Shown here one piece after another: positions 7,478-13,817 of a stretch of 17,715 bases of DNA. This stretch comes from UMGS172 sp045546555. Its GTDB lineage: Bacteria; Bacillota; Clostridia; Oscillospirales; Acutalibacteraceae. Made by a program: the position numbers and the translations under genes. Below the pieces are notes generated by a model that did not search any database, was not told where the DNA came from, and was given only the letters and a program-made list of their open reading frames with translations. The DNA lies in contig JAZQCY010000105.1 in NCBI GenBank assembly GCA_045546555.1, positions 1 through 17,715 on the forward strand. The letters are read 5' to 3'. Within the stretch, counting starts at the first letter, position 1. Every line of letters begins with the position of its first letter.

Positions 7478-7501
7478 ATGACGGTGGTGACTAAAAAGTG
7501 A
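7478..7501 (+). CDS. Possible 7-codon leader ORF overlapping the next start codon
   Basis: ATG at 7478 has GAGG at 7468-7471 with ideal spacing and encodes MTVVTKK, ending in TGA at 7499-7501. That stop overlaps the GTG start of the next gene as GTGA. This layout suits translational coupling. An alternative is that a one- or two-base indel, real or from assembly, split the true N-terminus of the downstream gene. It is too short to judge by itself. Confidence 0.35.
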   Translation: MTVVTKK

Positions 7502-9027
7502 AAAAGAGACAAATCCTAAACATAATTAATTTTGTCCGCGGGGTTGAGCCAAGATGGCCCGACCGCGATCTTCTGCTTCCTATAAAGGAGCAGCTTCGTT
7601 TAATGAAGGAGCACGGTCTTAAAGGAACCTTTTTATTGCAGTACGACGCAATGCTGCGCCCTGAATTTGTTGAGATTTTCAGGTCTCTCGACCGCAGGCA
7701 GTTTGAATTAGGTCTTTGGCACGAAACGGTACAGCCTCAGGTAGAGGCCTGCGATATTAAATGGTGCGGTCGTTATCCTTGGGATTGGCACACTCATTGC
7801 GGCTTTCCCGTCGGTTACACCGGTGAGCAACGTGAACGCTTGGTCGACCTTTCATTTGAAAAGTTCAAAGAGCTTTTCGGTGAGTATCCTCGTGTTTTCG
7901 GTTCATGGCTTATCGATACACATACCGTGCGTTACATCAGCGAAAAATACCAAGTGGATGCTATTTGCAACTGCAAGGAGCAATATGGCTCGGATGGGTA
8001 CACCCTTTGGGGCGGTTACTACGGTCAAGGCTATTACCCAAGCCGCAACAACGTATTTCTACCGGCTCAAGCGATTGAAAACCAAATCGATGTGCCCGTT
8101 TTCCGTATGTTAGGCAGCGATCCTGTTTATCAATATGATTACGGCATAGACATAAACCGTGAAACACCTAAATATCAGGGAGTCATGTCCTTGGAGCCAT
8201 CGTGGAAGCACGGCGGTGGCGATCCCAAATGGTTGGAATGGTTTATGAATGAAAACTACAACGGATGTTGTCTGTCGTTCGGTTATGCTCAAGCCGGGCA
8301 GGAAAACAGCTTTGGCTGGAAAATGATGAAAAACGGCATAACGCATCAGTTTGAGTATTTTGATAAGCTTCAGCAGGAAGGAAAAATCGAAGCCATAACA
8401 CTGGGTGAGGCAGGTCGTTGGTACAAATCAAGCTATAAAACCACTCCCCCGTCAGCAATAACTGCCCGCACCGCATTTGATGACAGCCGTAAGAATTCGG
8501 TTTGGTACAGCACCAAGCACTACCGTGTAAATCTTTACGGAAATGACGGTCATATCAGAATAAGGGATATCCATCTCCTTTCCGACCGCTTCACCGACAT
8601 ATATGAAACCACAGTCTGCACGGGTGAAAGCGCAACATATGAAGCCTTGCCTTTTGTTGACGGCAACCGCTATACCGGAAAGGGTGTGCTTGCAGGCGGA
8701 TATATCACCTACTGCGACGGCACCGAACCGCAATTTGATATTATGGAGTTTGAGGAAAAATGCGCAGGCTCAGCAACCGTTAAATATGGCAAGCTGAGAA
8801 TCGAGCTTCGCGAAACGAGCCTGAAAATAATCGGTGAAAAGCCGTTCACCTTTGAAAACCGAGTCGGTATCGACGGATGGCATCTTCCCGAGGTGACCCA
8901 CGTAAGCAGTAAACGCCTGAAGCTGAACTATCGCAACACTCCATACTCCGTTTGCCTTGTAAAAGGAACGTTTGAGTCATTTAATCGCATCCGTTCCGAT
9001 GGCAACACGCTTGAATTTTGCTTTTGA
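7498..9027 (+). CDS. Uncharacterised enzyme-like protein, predicted glycoside hydrolase/deacetylase barrel plus beta-rich C-terminal domain
   Basis: This 509-residue protein belongs to no named family that I recognise. The first 320 or so residues read as a (beta/alpha) barrel of the glycoside hydrolase/deacetylase superfamily. GLKGTFLLQYDAML (D50) resembles a divergent NodB motif 1, ELGLWHET (H75, E76) follows, and then WDWHTHCG (H98, H100), so several metal- or catalysis-suited Asp and His residues are present. The rest (about 335-509) is rich in beta strands and may be a carbohydrate-contacting domain. There is no signal peptide. The start is GTG at 7498; TAA at 7492 is in frame, so no longer start exists, and GGTGGTGA precedes it. 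It is divergent from the AraC gene and is its likely target. A role in glycan processing is inferred from fold and context only. Confidence 0.55.
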   Translation: MKKRQILNIINFVRGVEPRWPDRDLLLPIKEQLRLMKEHGLKGTFLLQYDAMLRPEFVEIFRSLDRRQFELGLWHETVQPQVEACDIKWCGRYPWDWHTHCGFPVGYTGEQRERLVDLSFEKFKELFGEYPRVFGSWLIDTHTVRYISEKYQVDAICNCKEQYGSDGYTLWGGYYGQGYYPSRNNVFLPAQAIENQIDVPVFRMLGSDPVYQYDYGIDINRETPKYQGVMSLEPSWKHGGGDPKWLEWFMNENYNGCCLSFGYAQAGQENSFGWKMMKNGITHQFEYFDKLQQEGKIEAITLGEAGRWYKSSYKTTPPSAITARTAFDDSRKNSVWYSTKHYRVNLYGNDGHIRIRDIHLLSDRFTDIYETTVCTGESATYEALPFVDGNRYTGKGVLAGGYITYCDGTEPQFDIMEFEEKCAGSATVKYGKLRIELRETSLKIIGEKPFTFENRVGIDGWHLPEVTHVSSKRLKLNYRNTPYSVCLVKGTFESFNRIRSDGNTLEFCF

Positions 9028-9058
9028 CGTCTTCTTTTGGAAGGGTATATCGTATACC

Positions 9059-9100
9059 GCAAAACAACCGTAACGGTCAATTCCGCTACGGTTGTTTTGT
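9059..9100. terminator. Bidirectional terminator between convergent genes
   Basis: Perfect 12-bp arms AAAACAACCGTA (9061-9072) and TACGGTTGTTTT (9087-9098) extend by one C-G pair and one wobble, with a short inner GG/CC stem. A- and T-tracts at both ends serve the plus-strand gene ending at 9027 and mgtE ending at 9110. Confidence 0.88.
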
Positions 9101-9109
9101 TTTATAGTT

Positions 9110-10477
9110 TTAAATTTCCAATATCCTCATTGCGATGAAGAAGTACACGATAAGTGACAGAACGTCAACTATTGTTGTGATGAAGGGACTTGCCATTACG
9201 GCAGGATCTAATTTTACGGCCTTGGCCAATATCGGCAGACTGCAGCCGACCAGCTTTGCGACAAAAACGGTCACAACCAAGGTAAGGCTTACAACCGCCA
9301 TTTCGGAATAAGAAACGTCCATTCCGAGCAAAAGATTATCAATAAGGATAATTTTCAAATATCCCACAACGGCCAGGGTCACACCGCAAAGCAACGCAAT
9401 GCGAAGCTCCTTCCACAAGACCTTTAAAATATCACGCAGTTCGATTTCACCGACCGCCATACCACGGATAACGGTGGCAGACGACTGTCCGCCTGCGTTA
9501 CCGCCGGTGCCCATAAGCATCGGGATAAACGAAATAAGCACAGGGAACACACTCAAGGCTGTTTCAAACGAGCTGATGATGATGCCCGTAAAGGTGGCTG
9601 AAAGCATAAGCAGTAAAAGCCACGGGATACGTGTCAGCCAAATGCTGAATACCCCCGTTTTGAGATACGGCTTATCGGTCGAGCTGATAGCGGCCATACG
9701 CTCGATATCCTCGGTGGCCTCTTCCTCAATAACGTCCATAGCGTCGTCGACCGTAACGATACCGACTATCCTGCCCTCTTTATCGACAACGGGCAAGGCC
9801 AGCATACCGTACTTTGTAAAGGTCTGTGCAACGATCTCCTTATCCTCATAAGCCTCAACGCTGATAACGTTGGTCTCCATTATATCGGAGACTACGGCCT
9901 CCATATCGGCCATAAGCAGGTCTTTAACCGATACGATACCGATGAGCTTTCGCTTTTCGGTAACATAGCAGGTGTAGACCGTTTCTTTGTTGATACTCTC
10001 TCTGCGTATCTTGTTAAAGCACTCGGCAACGGTCAGATCCTTTCTCAAGGAAACGTATTCAACCGTCATGATACTGCCTGCTGAGTCCTCGGGGTATTTG
10101 AGCAGCTCATTTATCTGACGTCGTACGGCAGGATCGGTGTTTTTGAGTATCCTTGTCACCACGTTGGCCGGCATTTCCTCAATAATATCGACCGTGTCGT
10201 CAAGCCACAGCTCATCCAAGATCTCACGCAGCTCAACATCGCTGAAGCTGCGGATCAGAAGTTCCCTATCATCGCTTTCCATATAGGAAAACGCATCACC
10301 TGCCAGGTCTTTGGGCAGGATTCTGAAGACAAGCGGGATCTCCTTGTCGTTCAGTTCGCCGATTATTTCGGCAACGTCGGCAGGGTTTTGCTCGCAAAGA
10401 AGGTTGCGAAGGCGCACAAAAGCATGGGCTTCAACCAACTCGAGAACCTCTGCCATGATCTCCTCTTTTCTTTCCAT
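9110..10477 (-). CDS. mgtE: Magnesium transporter MgtE
   Basis: This 455-residue MgtE-family Mg2+ channel/transporter has full family length. Domain order: the N-terminal helical superhelix (about 15-130, with the LRNLLCEQNPADVAEIIGEL start), a CBS-domain pair (about 135-255, with DIMETNVISVEAYED and GRIVGIVTVDDAMDVIEEEATED), the plug helix, then a membrane domain of about five segments (285-455). The signature MLMGTGGNAGGQSSATVIRG is intact. The conserved pore region KLDPAVMASPFITTIVDV near the end contains the Asp that lines the ion path in the family. In known MgtE proteins the cytosolic domains close the channel when Mg2+ is high. The start ATG at 10477 has AAAGGAG upstream, but that site is buried in a predicted helix. 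It has its own promoter and a structured leader with a uORF, so a second layer of control on synthesis is likely. Confidence 0.96.
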   Translation of the reverse strand: MERKEEIMAEVLELVEAHAFVRLRNLLCEQNPADVAEIIGELNDKEIPLVFRILPKDLAGDAFSYMESDDRELLIRSFSDVELREILDELWLDDTVDIIEEMPANVVTRILKNTDPAVRRQINELLKYPEDSAGSIMTVEYVSLRKDLTVAECFNKIRRESINKETVYTCYVTEKRKLIGIVSVKDLLMADMEAVVSDIMETNVISVEAYEDKEIVAQTFTKYGMLALPVVDKEGRIVGIVTVDDAMDVIEEEATEDIERMAAISSTDKPYLKTGVFSIWLTRIPWLLLLMLSATFTGIIISSFETALSVFPVLISFIPMLMGTGGNAGGQSSATVIRGMAVGEIELRDILKVLWKELRIALLCGVTLAVVGYLKIILIDNLLLGMDVSYSEMAVVSLTLVVTVFVAKLVGCSLPILAKAVKLDPAVMASPFITTIVDVLSLIVYFFIAMRILEI

Positions 10478-10487
10478 TTTGGATTCT

Positions 10488-10530
10488 CCTTTCTTGTTAC
10501 GGTAAAACCGCTTTTTGACAGCAAGAAAGG
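10488..10530 (-). promoter_or_regulatory. Helix sequestering the mgtE Shine-Dalgarno sequence
   Basis: In minus-strand RNA CCUUUCUUG (10530-10522) pairs perfectly over 9 bp with CAAGAAAGG (10496-10488). The second arm contains the AAAGG of the mgtE ribosome binding site (AAAGGAG). A small inner CGGT/ACCG stem (10500-10503 with 10507-10510) closes the loop. The 7-nt segment GAGGUAC in the uORF (10602-10596) can pair instead with GUACCUU (10533-10527), which would open the helix. Confidence 0.6.
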
Positions 10531-10555
10531 TACAATTCCGGGAGATACCAATAAT

Positions 10556-10639
10556 TTAATGACGAGAAAAACGGACACAGACCGTTTTTCTCAAGGTACC
10601 TCGGGGCTTCATACCGGTACTGTTACTGCCAGCATCCAT
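10556..10639 (-). CDS. 27-codon upstream ORF in the mgtE leader
   Basis: ATG at 10639 is preceded by GAGGTGAG with about 7 nt spacing, as strong as the binding sites of the large genes here. The product is 27 residues: MDAGSNSTGMKPRGTLRKT followed by VCVRFSRH. It is strongly basic (K11, R13, R17, K18, R23, R26) with a single acidic residue and one proline in a KPRGT core. It has no membrane segment or signal peptide. An 11-bp perfect hairpin lies within its last third, so translation would melt that structure. Because it lies between the mgtE promoter and mgtE, it is more likely a regulatory leader peptide than a functional protein, by analogy with the uORF mgtL of the Salmonella mgtA leader. 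I do not recognise it as a named family. Confidence 0.6.
   Translation of the reverse strand: MDAGSNSTGMKPRGTLRKTVCVRFSRH
10564..10592 (-). promoter_or_regulatory. 11-bp perfect hairpin inside the mgtE leader uORF
   Basis: Minus-strand arms GAGAAAAACGG (10592-10582) and CCGTTTTTCTC (10574-10564) flank a 7-nt loop. The hairpin covers about codons 16-26 of the uORF. The T-run is within the 3' arm and no U-tract follows, so this is not a standard terminator. It could pause RNA polymerase or the ribosome, or act as a structural switch. Confidence 0.6.
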
Positions 10640-10678
10640 TTAATTCTCACCTCACAGCTTAAAAATAATACATTTTTG

Positions 10679-10699
10679 CAAAAGATAAATTATCTTTTG
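10679..10699. promoter_or_regulatory. Near-perfect palindrome at the mgtE transcription start
   Basis: CAAAAGATAA, one central base, TTATCTTTTG: 10-bp perfect arms starting about 3 nt after the predicted start of transcription. It could be a repressor operator or a 5'-end hairpin that protects the transcript. Confidence 0.5.
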
Positions 10700-10708
10700 G
10701 GTAAACAG

Positions 10709-10737
10709 ATTATAATACCTTGAAACAAATTTGTCAA
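10709..10737 (-). promoter_or_regulatory. Consensus sigma-A promoter of mgtE
   Basis: Perfect TTGACA (10737-10732), 17 bp, perfect TATAAT (10714-10709) on the minus strand. The -35 box contains the TGA stop codon of the upstream PstS-like gene. The start is near 10702, about 225 nt before the mgtE ATG. Confidence 0.85.
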
Positions 10738-11609
10738 TAGAGTTTTCCAATAGCAGTTTTTCCCTGCTCAGACACCGCCCAATCATACAAAAGCTTGGTG
10801 TTGGAGTTAGGCTTCTCGGAGTCACGTATCACAAGGCTTACACCCACCGTAAAGGCATATTCGCCCGAGGCAACCGTTTCCTTTGAAGGGGCAACACCGT
10901 TGATCTTTAAAGGCTTGATGCTACCGCCCGAAAAGTCACCCGAAAGGCTTAACAAGCCGTATCCCAAACCTCCGTCACGGTTGTCATATCCGATCTCGGC
11001 GGTATAGGTCACGCCCGAAGAAATTATCGGTTTTGTGACAGGCGAAATCTCTGCTTCGGCTGAAACGTGTCTTTGGAAAGCATTTTGGGTTGCAGTGCGT
11101 GCCCTTTGACCGAACAAAGTTATAGCCTGCTCGGCACCCTCAAGCTGTTTCCAATCGGTAACCTCACCGTTGTAAATAGATTTCAACTGTTCAAGCGTCA
11201 CCGACTCGACACCGTGCGAGCCATTGGTAAAAAACACAAGTGCATCACGGTCAAGCTCGGTGCTGATAAGTCCAAGCTCGGTCGAATCCAACAATGCGGT
11301 AATATCCTTGCCGTAGTCGTGTGCGATGATGATGTCACACTGACTTTTCATCAGCTTTTCATAGCAATCATCTGTGTTATCGCAAACCGTCACCGATGCT
11401 TCGGCCGTTGCGGCATCGCATCCCAGGGCGGCCGTAACCATATTGACCGCCAAGGTTCTTGTATAAGGAGTTGCGCATATTCTCGGCAGGTTTTCTGCCG
11501 TAAGCTCTAAGCTGCCCGGTTTAAACCTTGAAGGCTCGGGTTCAACCTCACCGCAGGCAACAGCCAAAAGTAAAAGACAGCTTAAAAGGATGAGTAATGC
11601 TTTTTTCAT
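10734..11609 (-). CDS. Orphan PstS-like phosphate-binding lipoprotein
   Basis: This 291-residue lipoprotein has signal peptide MKKALLILLSCLLLLAVACG with the lipid-carrying Cys at 19. The middle part (DALVFFTNGSHGVESVTLEQLKSIYNGEVTDWKQLEG) is the hallmark of the PstS/PBP-like family of phosphate-binding proteins. However, the usual N-terminal GSST ligand motif is not recognisable, so the bound molecule may not be phosphate. AGGAGG lies 8 nt upstream of the ATG at 11609. It starts 15 bp after the WG-repeat-like lipoprotein gene, whose stop overlaps this binding-site region, so the two are one operon. No PstC, PstA or PstB gene is present here. It may be a sensor or scavenging protein at the outer face of the membrane, or work with transporter parts encoded elsewhere. 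Confidence 0.78.
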   Translation of the reverse strand: MKKALLILLSCLLLLAVACGEVEPEPSRFKPGSLELTAENLPRICATPYTRTLAVNMVTAALGCDAATAEASVTVCDNTDDCYEKLMKSQCDIIIAHDYGKDITALLDSTELGLISTELDRDALVFFTNGSHGVESVTLEQLKSIYNGEVTDWKQLEGAEQAITLFGQRARTATQNAFQRHVSAEAEISPVTKPIISSGVTYTAEIGYDNRDGGLGYGLLSLSGDFSGGSIKPLKINGVAPSKETVASGEYAFTVGVSLVIRDSEKPNSNTKLLYDWAVSEQGKTAIGKLY

Positions 11610-11624
11610 TTTGTCATCCTCCTA

Positions 11625-13208
11625 TCAATACTGCGCCGTTGACGCTACGGTCAAAACGGGGGTCATATCCTTGTTGTAAACACAAGCAGTACCGTCACGC
11701 ATTACCGAAAGCAGGGTCACCTCACCCGACGTGAAGGCTTGGATATGCTGACAGTTTTCATAAACAAAGGCACTTGTCATAACATCATAAAGAGCGTAAA
11801 GACCCGTGTCGGGGTTTTGCATAACAAGGTAACGGCCACCAATGCTCTGATTCATATAACGGTAGCGCATCCACTCGGTACGCTTTTTGGTGCTGACCGT
11901 GATAAAGCAGGTCTTTTTACCGTTTGAGTTGGTCACCACCGCAGTATTACCGAATCGGTCGGCAAGGGCACCGAAATCGCCAATACTGATAATACTCTCA
12001 CCGTGGATGTTGAAGATGGTACCCGTACCCGAATAAACACAAACATAAAGTCCATCAACCGGTGCCTCACCGTCGGGGAACTGTCCCGTTTCGGTGCAGG
12101 TGAACGGTTCGTCACCGTCGGCATAAAAATACTCCACTCGGCCGGTGTCGGGATTGGTCTTGCGATAGATAAGCCAATCAGAGGTTATGACCTCAACATT
12201 ACTCTTTTCGGTAAATATTTTTTTGACGACCTTTTTCTCTTTATCGAGTATCTCAAAATAGCCTTGACTTGCGCAGGCAAAAACTCCCACACTGTCATTA
12301 TAGTTCACAATGCGGTATTTTGCTTCTAAAAACCATTCGGCCTTGGGGGTTATAACACCGTAAAGACCATCTTCGTTCTGAACAACGGCATAACCTTTTT
12401 TGAACGGTTCACATTTTATAAAGCCCTCGTGGAGCTTTTTGCCGTTATTGTCGATATAATACGCCGTATAGGTTTCGGTTGTTGTGTCATCCTTTTTTAC
12501 CTTGGTGCATATGTTTACGGGTGCAAGCCCCTCGGAGAAAAGACCGATATCGTATGTCACGTCCTGATTTTCGGCAAGGGCGGTATCAAAGGTAAACTTA
12601 CGCTTGCCCTTGTAATCATAAAAATCGTGATAGGTGTAAACCACCTTTTTGACCTTTTTGGTGCGTTCAAATATAATACGCTCGCCGCCTGCTCTGAAAA
12701 AGGCCGAGTTTTTGGGAACTTTAATTACCCACGAACCGTTGGAGGCGGCAATCTGACGTGTACCCTTAAGCGGGTCGGTGCCGTCAGCTCCTTTAATAAG
12801 CTCATACACAAAGCCGCCCTCGTCCTTTGGGTGCTGTTTGATTGCATCATAGACCGCATCGACCACCACGGCGCCGCTCAAGGTGCAAAGACCGTACAAC
12901 GGAACCGAAACGCTCTTCTCCTTTTCATTCACAACCGCAGTATAGGTGTGATATCCGCCAACAAACGGTAAAAGCTCACCGTATTCGGCCGACGGTATAA
13001 GCTCATCGGTATATTCGGCATTAAAGCGTGTCTGAACAGAGCCCATAACCTCGGGCTTAGGTGCCGCAACATCCTCCGCAAGACCGAAGAAGGTCGGTTT
13101 TTGGGCATTGTCGGCAGTATCGGTATTTTCATTATTCCCACCACAACCGATAACGGTTATGAGCACGAGTAAACTTAAAAGCAGACCGATGTATTTTGAA
13201 GGCTTCAA
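11625..13208 (-). CDS. Lipoprotein with WG-repeat-like beta units
   Basis: This 527-residue protein has signal peptide MKPSKYIGLLLSLLVLITVIGCGG with the likely lipid-carrying Cys at 22. The region about 220-290 (FSEGLAPVNI, then YIDNNGKKLHEGF, PFKKGYAVVQ and GLYGVITPKA) follows the WG-repeat pattern of alternating 'F..GlA.V' and 'Yid.nGk' units. Similar weaker units continue to the end, giving an all-beta, perhaps propeller-like, body. It uses a TTG start at 13208 with GGGGAG eight bases upstream. It is the first gene of an operon with the PstS-like lipoprotein. From general knowledge, WG-repeat proteins are mostly uncharacterised and thought to mediate binding. Function unknown; the two lipoproteins probably act together at the cell surface. 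Confidence 0.7.
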   Translation of the reverse strand: MKPSKYIGLLLSLLVLITVIGCGGNNENTDTADNAQKPTFFGLAEDVAAPKPEVMGSVQTRFNAEYTDELIPSAEYGELLPFVGGYHTYTAVVNEKEKSVSVPLYGLCTLSGAVVVDAVYDAIKQHPKDEGGFVYELIKGADGTDPLKGTRQIAASNGSWVIKVPKNSAFFRAGGERIIFERTKKVKKVVYTYHDFYDYKGKRKFTFDTALAENQDVTYDIGLFSEGLAPVNICTKVKKDDTTTETYTAYYIDNNGKKLHEGFIKCEPFKKGYAVVQNEDGLYGVITPKAEWFLEAKYRIVNYNDSVGVFACASQGYFEILDKEKKVVKKIFTEKSNVEVITSDWLIYRKTNPDTGRVEYFYADGDEPFTCTETGQFPDGEAPVDGLYVCVYSGTGTIFNIHGESIISIGDFGALADRFGNTAVVTNSNGKKTCFITVSTKKRTEWMRYRYMNQSIGGRYLVMQNPDTGLYALYDVMTSAFVYENCQHIQAFTSGEVTLLSVMRDGTACVYNKDMTPVLTVASTAQY

Positions 13209-13244
13209 GATAACAACTCCCCACTTAAATTCATTCCATTAAGT

Positions 13245-13273
13245 ATTTTACCACTTATTGCACGTTTTGGCAA
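13245..13273 (-). promoter_or_regulatory. Promoter of the lipoprotein operon
   Basis: TTGCCA (13273-13268), 17 bp, TAAAAT (13250-13245) on the minus strand, with a leader of about 30 nt. It is back to back with the promoter of the small plus-strand gene. Confidence 0.68.
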
Positions 13274-13312
13274 CGCTAAAAACTAACCTTGGCAAAAAGT
13301 TTACAATTTTTG

Positions 13313-13341
13313 TTGACGAAAAACCGATTTTCAAGTATAAT
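13313..13341 (+). promoter_or_regulatory. Promoter of the small acidic-tailed protein gene
   Basis: TTGACG (13313-13318), 17 bp, perfect TATAAT (13336-13341). The start is near 13348 and the leader about 39 nt. Confidence 0.82.
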
Positions 13342-13386
13342 ATGTAGGTATCATAGTTAATCTGTTGTATGAAAGGAGAGTTTTTT

Positions 13387-13668
13387 ATGGAAAGATTTAT
13401 GGTCATGCACGATATCGACATCGCAGATTTTATTCAGACACTTGACAAGTGCCGTGGCGATGTTTTTTTGGAGACCGAGGAGGGCGACGTTTTAAACCTG
13501 AAGTCAAAGCTTTGCCAGATGATCGGTGTTGCCAACATTCTGAAGGATGCCATTATTAAAGAGGTCACCATTCGTTGTACCGACCCCGAGGACGAATCAC
13601 TTTTGTTCAGATTCAATCTTTACAAAGAGGTTCCCGGTAAGAATGACGAGGACGAAGAGGACGAATAA
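13387..13668 (+). CDS. Small cytosolic protein of unknown function with acidic tail
   Basis: This 93-residue protein starts at the ATG at 13387, with AAAGGAG six bases upstream; an ATG at 13369 six codons earlier would place that binding site inside the gene. The body MERFMVMHDIDIADFIQTLD to LLFRFNLYKE predicts an alternating alpha/beta fold with FLETEEGDVLNLKSKL and IKEVTIRCTDPEDESLLF as conserved-looking strands. The C-terminus (KNDEDEEDE) is a flexible acidic tail. There is no signal peptide or membrane segment. It has its own strong promoter and terminator, so it is transcribed alone. I do not recognise a named domain. Confidence 0.8.
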   Translation: MERFMVMHDIDIADFIQTLDKCRGDVFLETEEGDVLNLKSKLCQMIGVANILKDAIIKEVTIRCTDPEDESLLFRFNLYKEVPGKNDEDEEDE

Positions 13669-13678
13669 TTACTTTTTG

Positions 13679-13718
13679 AAAATGCCTTTGGTGCGGTTCG
13701 CATCAAAGGTATTTTTTT
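13679..13718 (+). terminator. Terminator of the small acidic-tailed protein gene
   Basis: AATGCCTTTG (13681-13690) pairs with CAAAGGTATT (13704-13713) with one G-U wobble, followed inside by TGCG/CGCA and a 3-nt loop. A run of seven T follows directly. Confidence 0.9.
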
Positions 13719-13733
13719 ACTTAAAAATAGTAC

Positions 13734-13762
13734 TTGACTTATACTTCCAAAAGGGCTATAAT
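13734..13762 (+). promoter_or_regulatory. Promoter of the symporter-tetR operon
   Basis: TTGACT (13734-13739), 17 bp, perfect TATAAT (13757-13762). The start, near 13769, falls inside the 28-bp palindrome that begins at 13764. Confidence 0.85.
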
Positions 13763-13763
13763 A

Positions 13764-13791
13764 CGTTTTGCGACATTCGTGTCGCAAAACG
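13764..13791. promoter_or_regulatory. 28-bp perfect palindrome, likely TetR operator
   Basis: Arms CGTTTTGCGACA and TGTCGCAAAACG (12 bp each, perfect) flank a 4-bp TTCG centre. It begins 2 bp after the -10 box and covers the transcription start, an ideal place for repression. The TetR-family gene is the second gene of the same operon, so autoregulation is likely. It could also fold as an mRNA 5' hairpin, but no U-tract follows directly. Confidence 0.7.
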
Positions 13792-13817
13792 CAGAGCTGT
13801 TTTTAGGAGGAAATAAA

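Noticed and set aside
10363..10578. 71-codon minus-strand frame overlapping the mgtE start
   Set aside because: It begins at a non-ATG codon in a hairpin loop, has no ribosome binding site and runs out of frame through the mgtE start.
10478..10702. M-box (Mg2+) riboswitch ahead of mgtE
   Set aside because: The position is right, but the conserved M-box core segments are not found in order; only a short GAGGTGAG match exists, which is the ribosome binding site of the uORF.
13764..13791. Palindrome read as an attenuator terminator of the symporter operon
   Set aside because: The stem is followed by CAGAGC before the T-run, so the U-tract is not next to the stem; the position on the start site fits an operator better.
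13734..13817. 28-codon extension of the symporter start
   Set aside because: It would begin in the -35 box and translate through the promoter and operator; the ATG at 13818 has AGGAGG.
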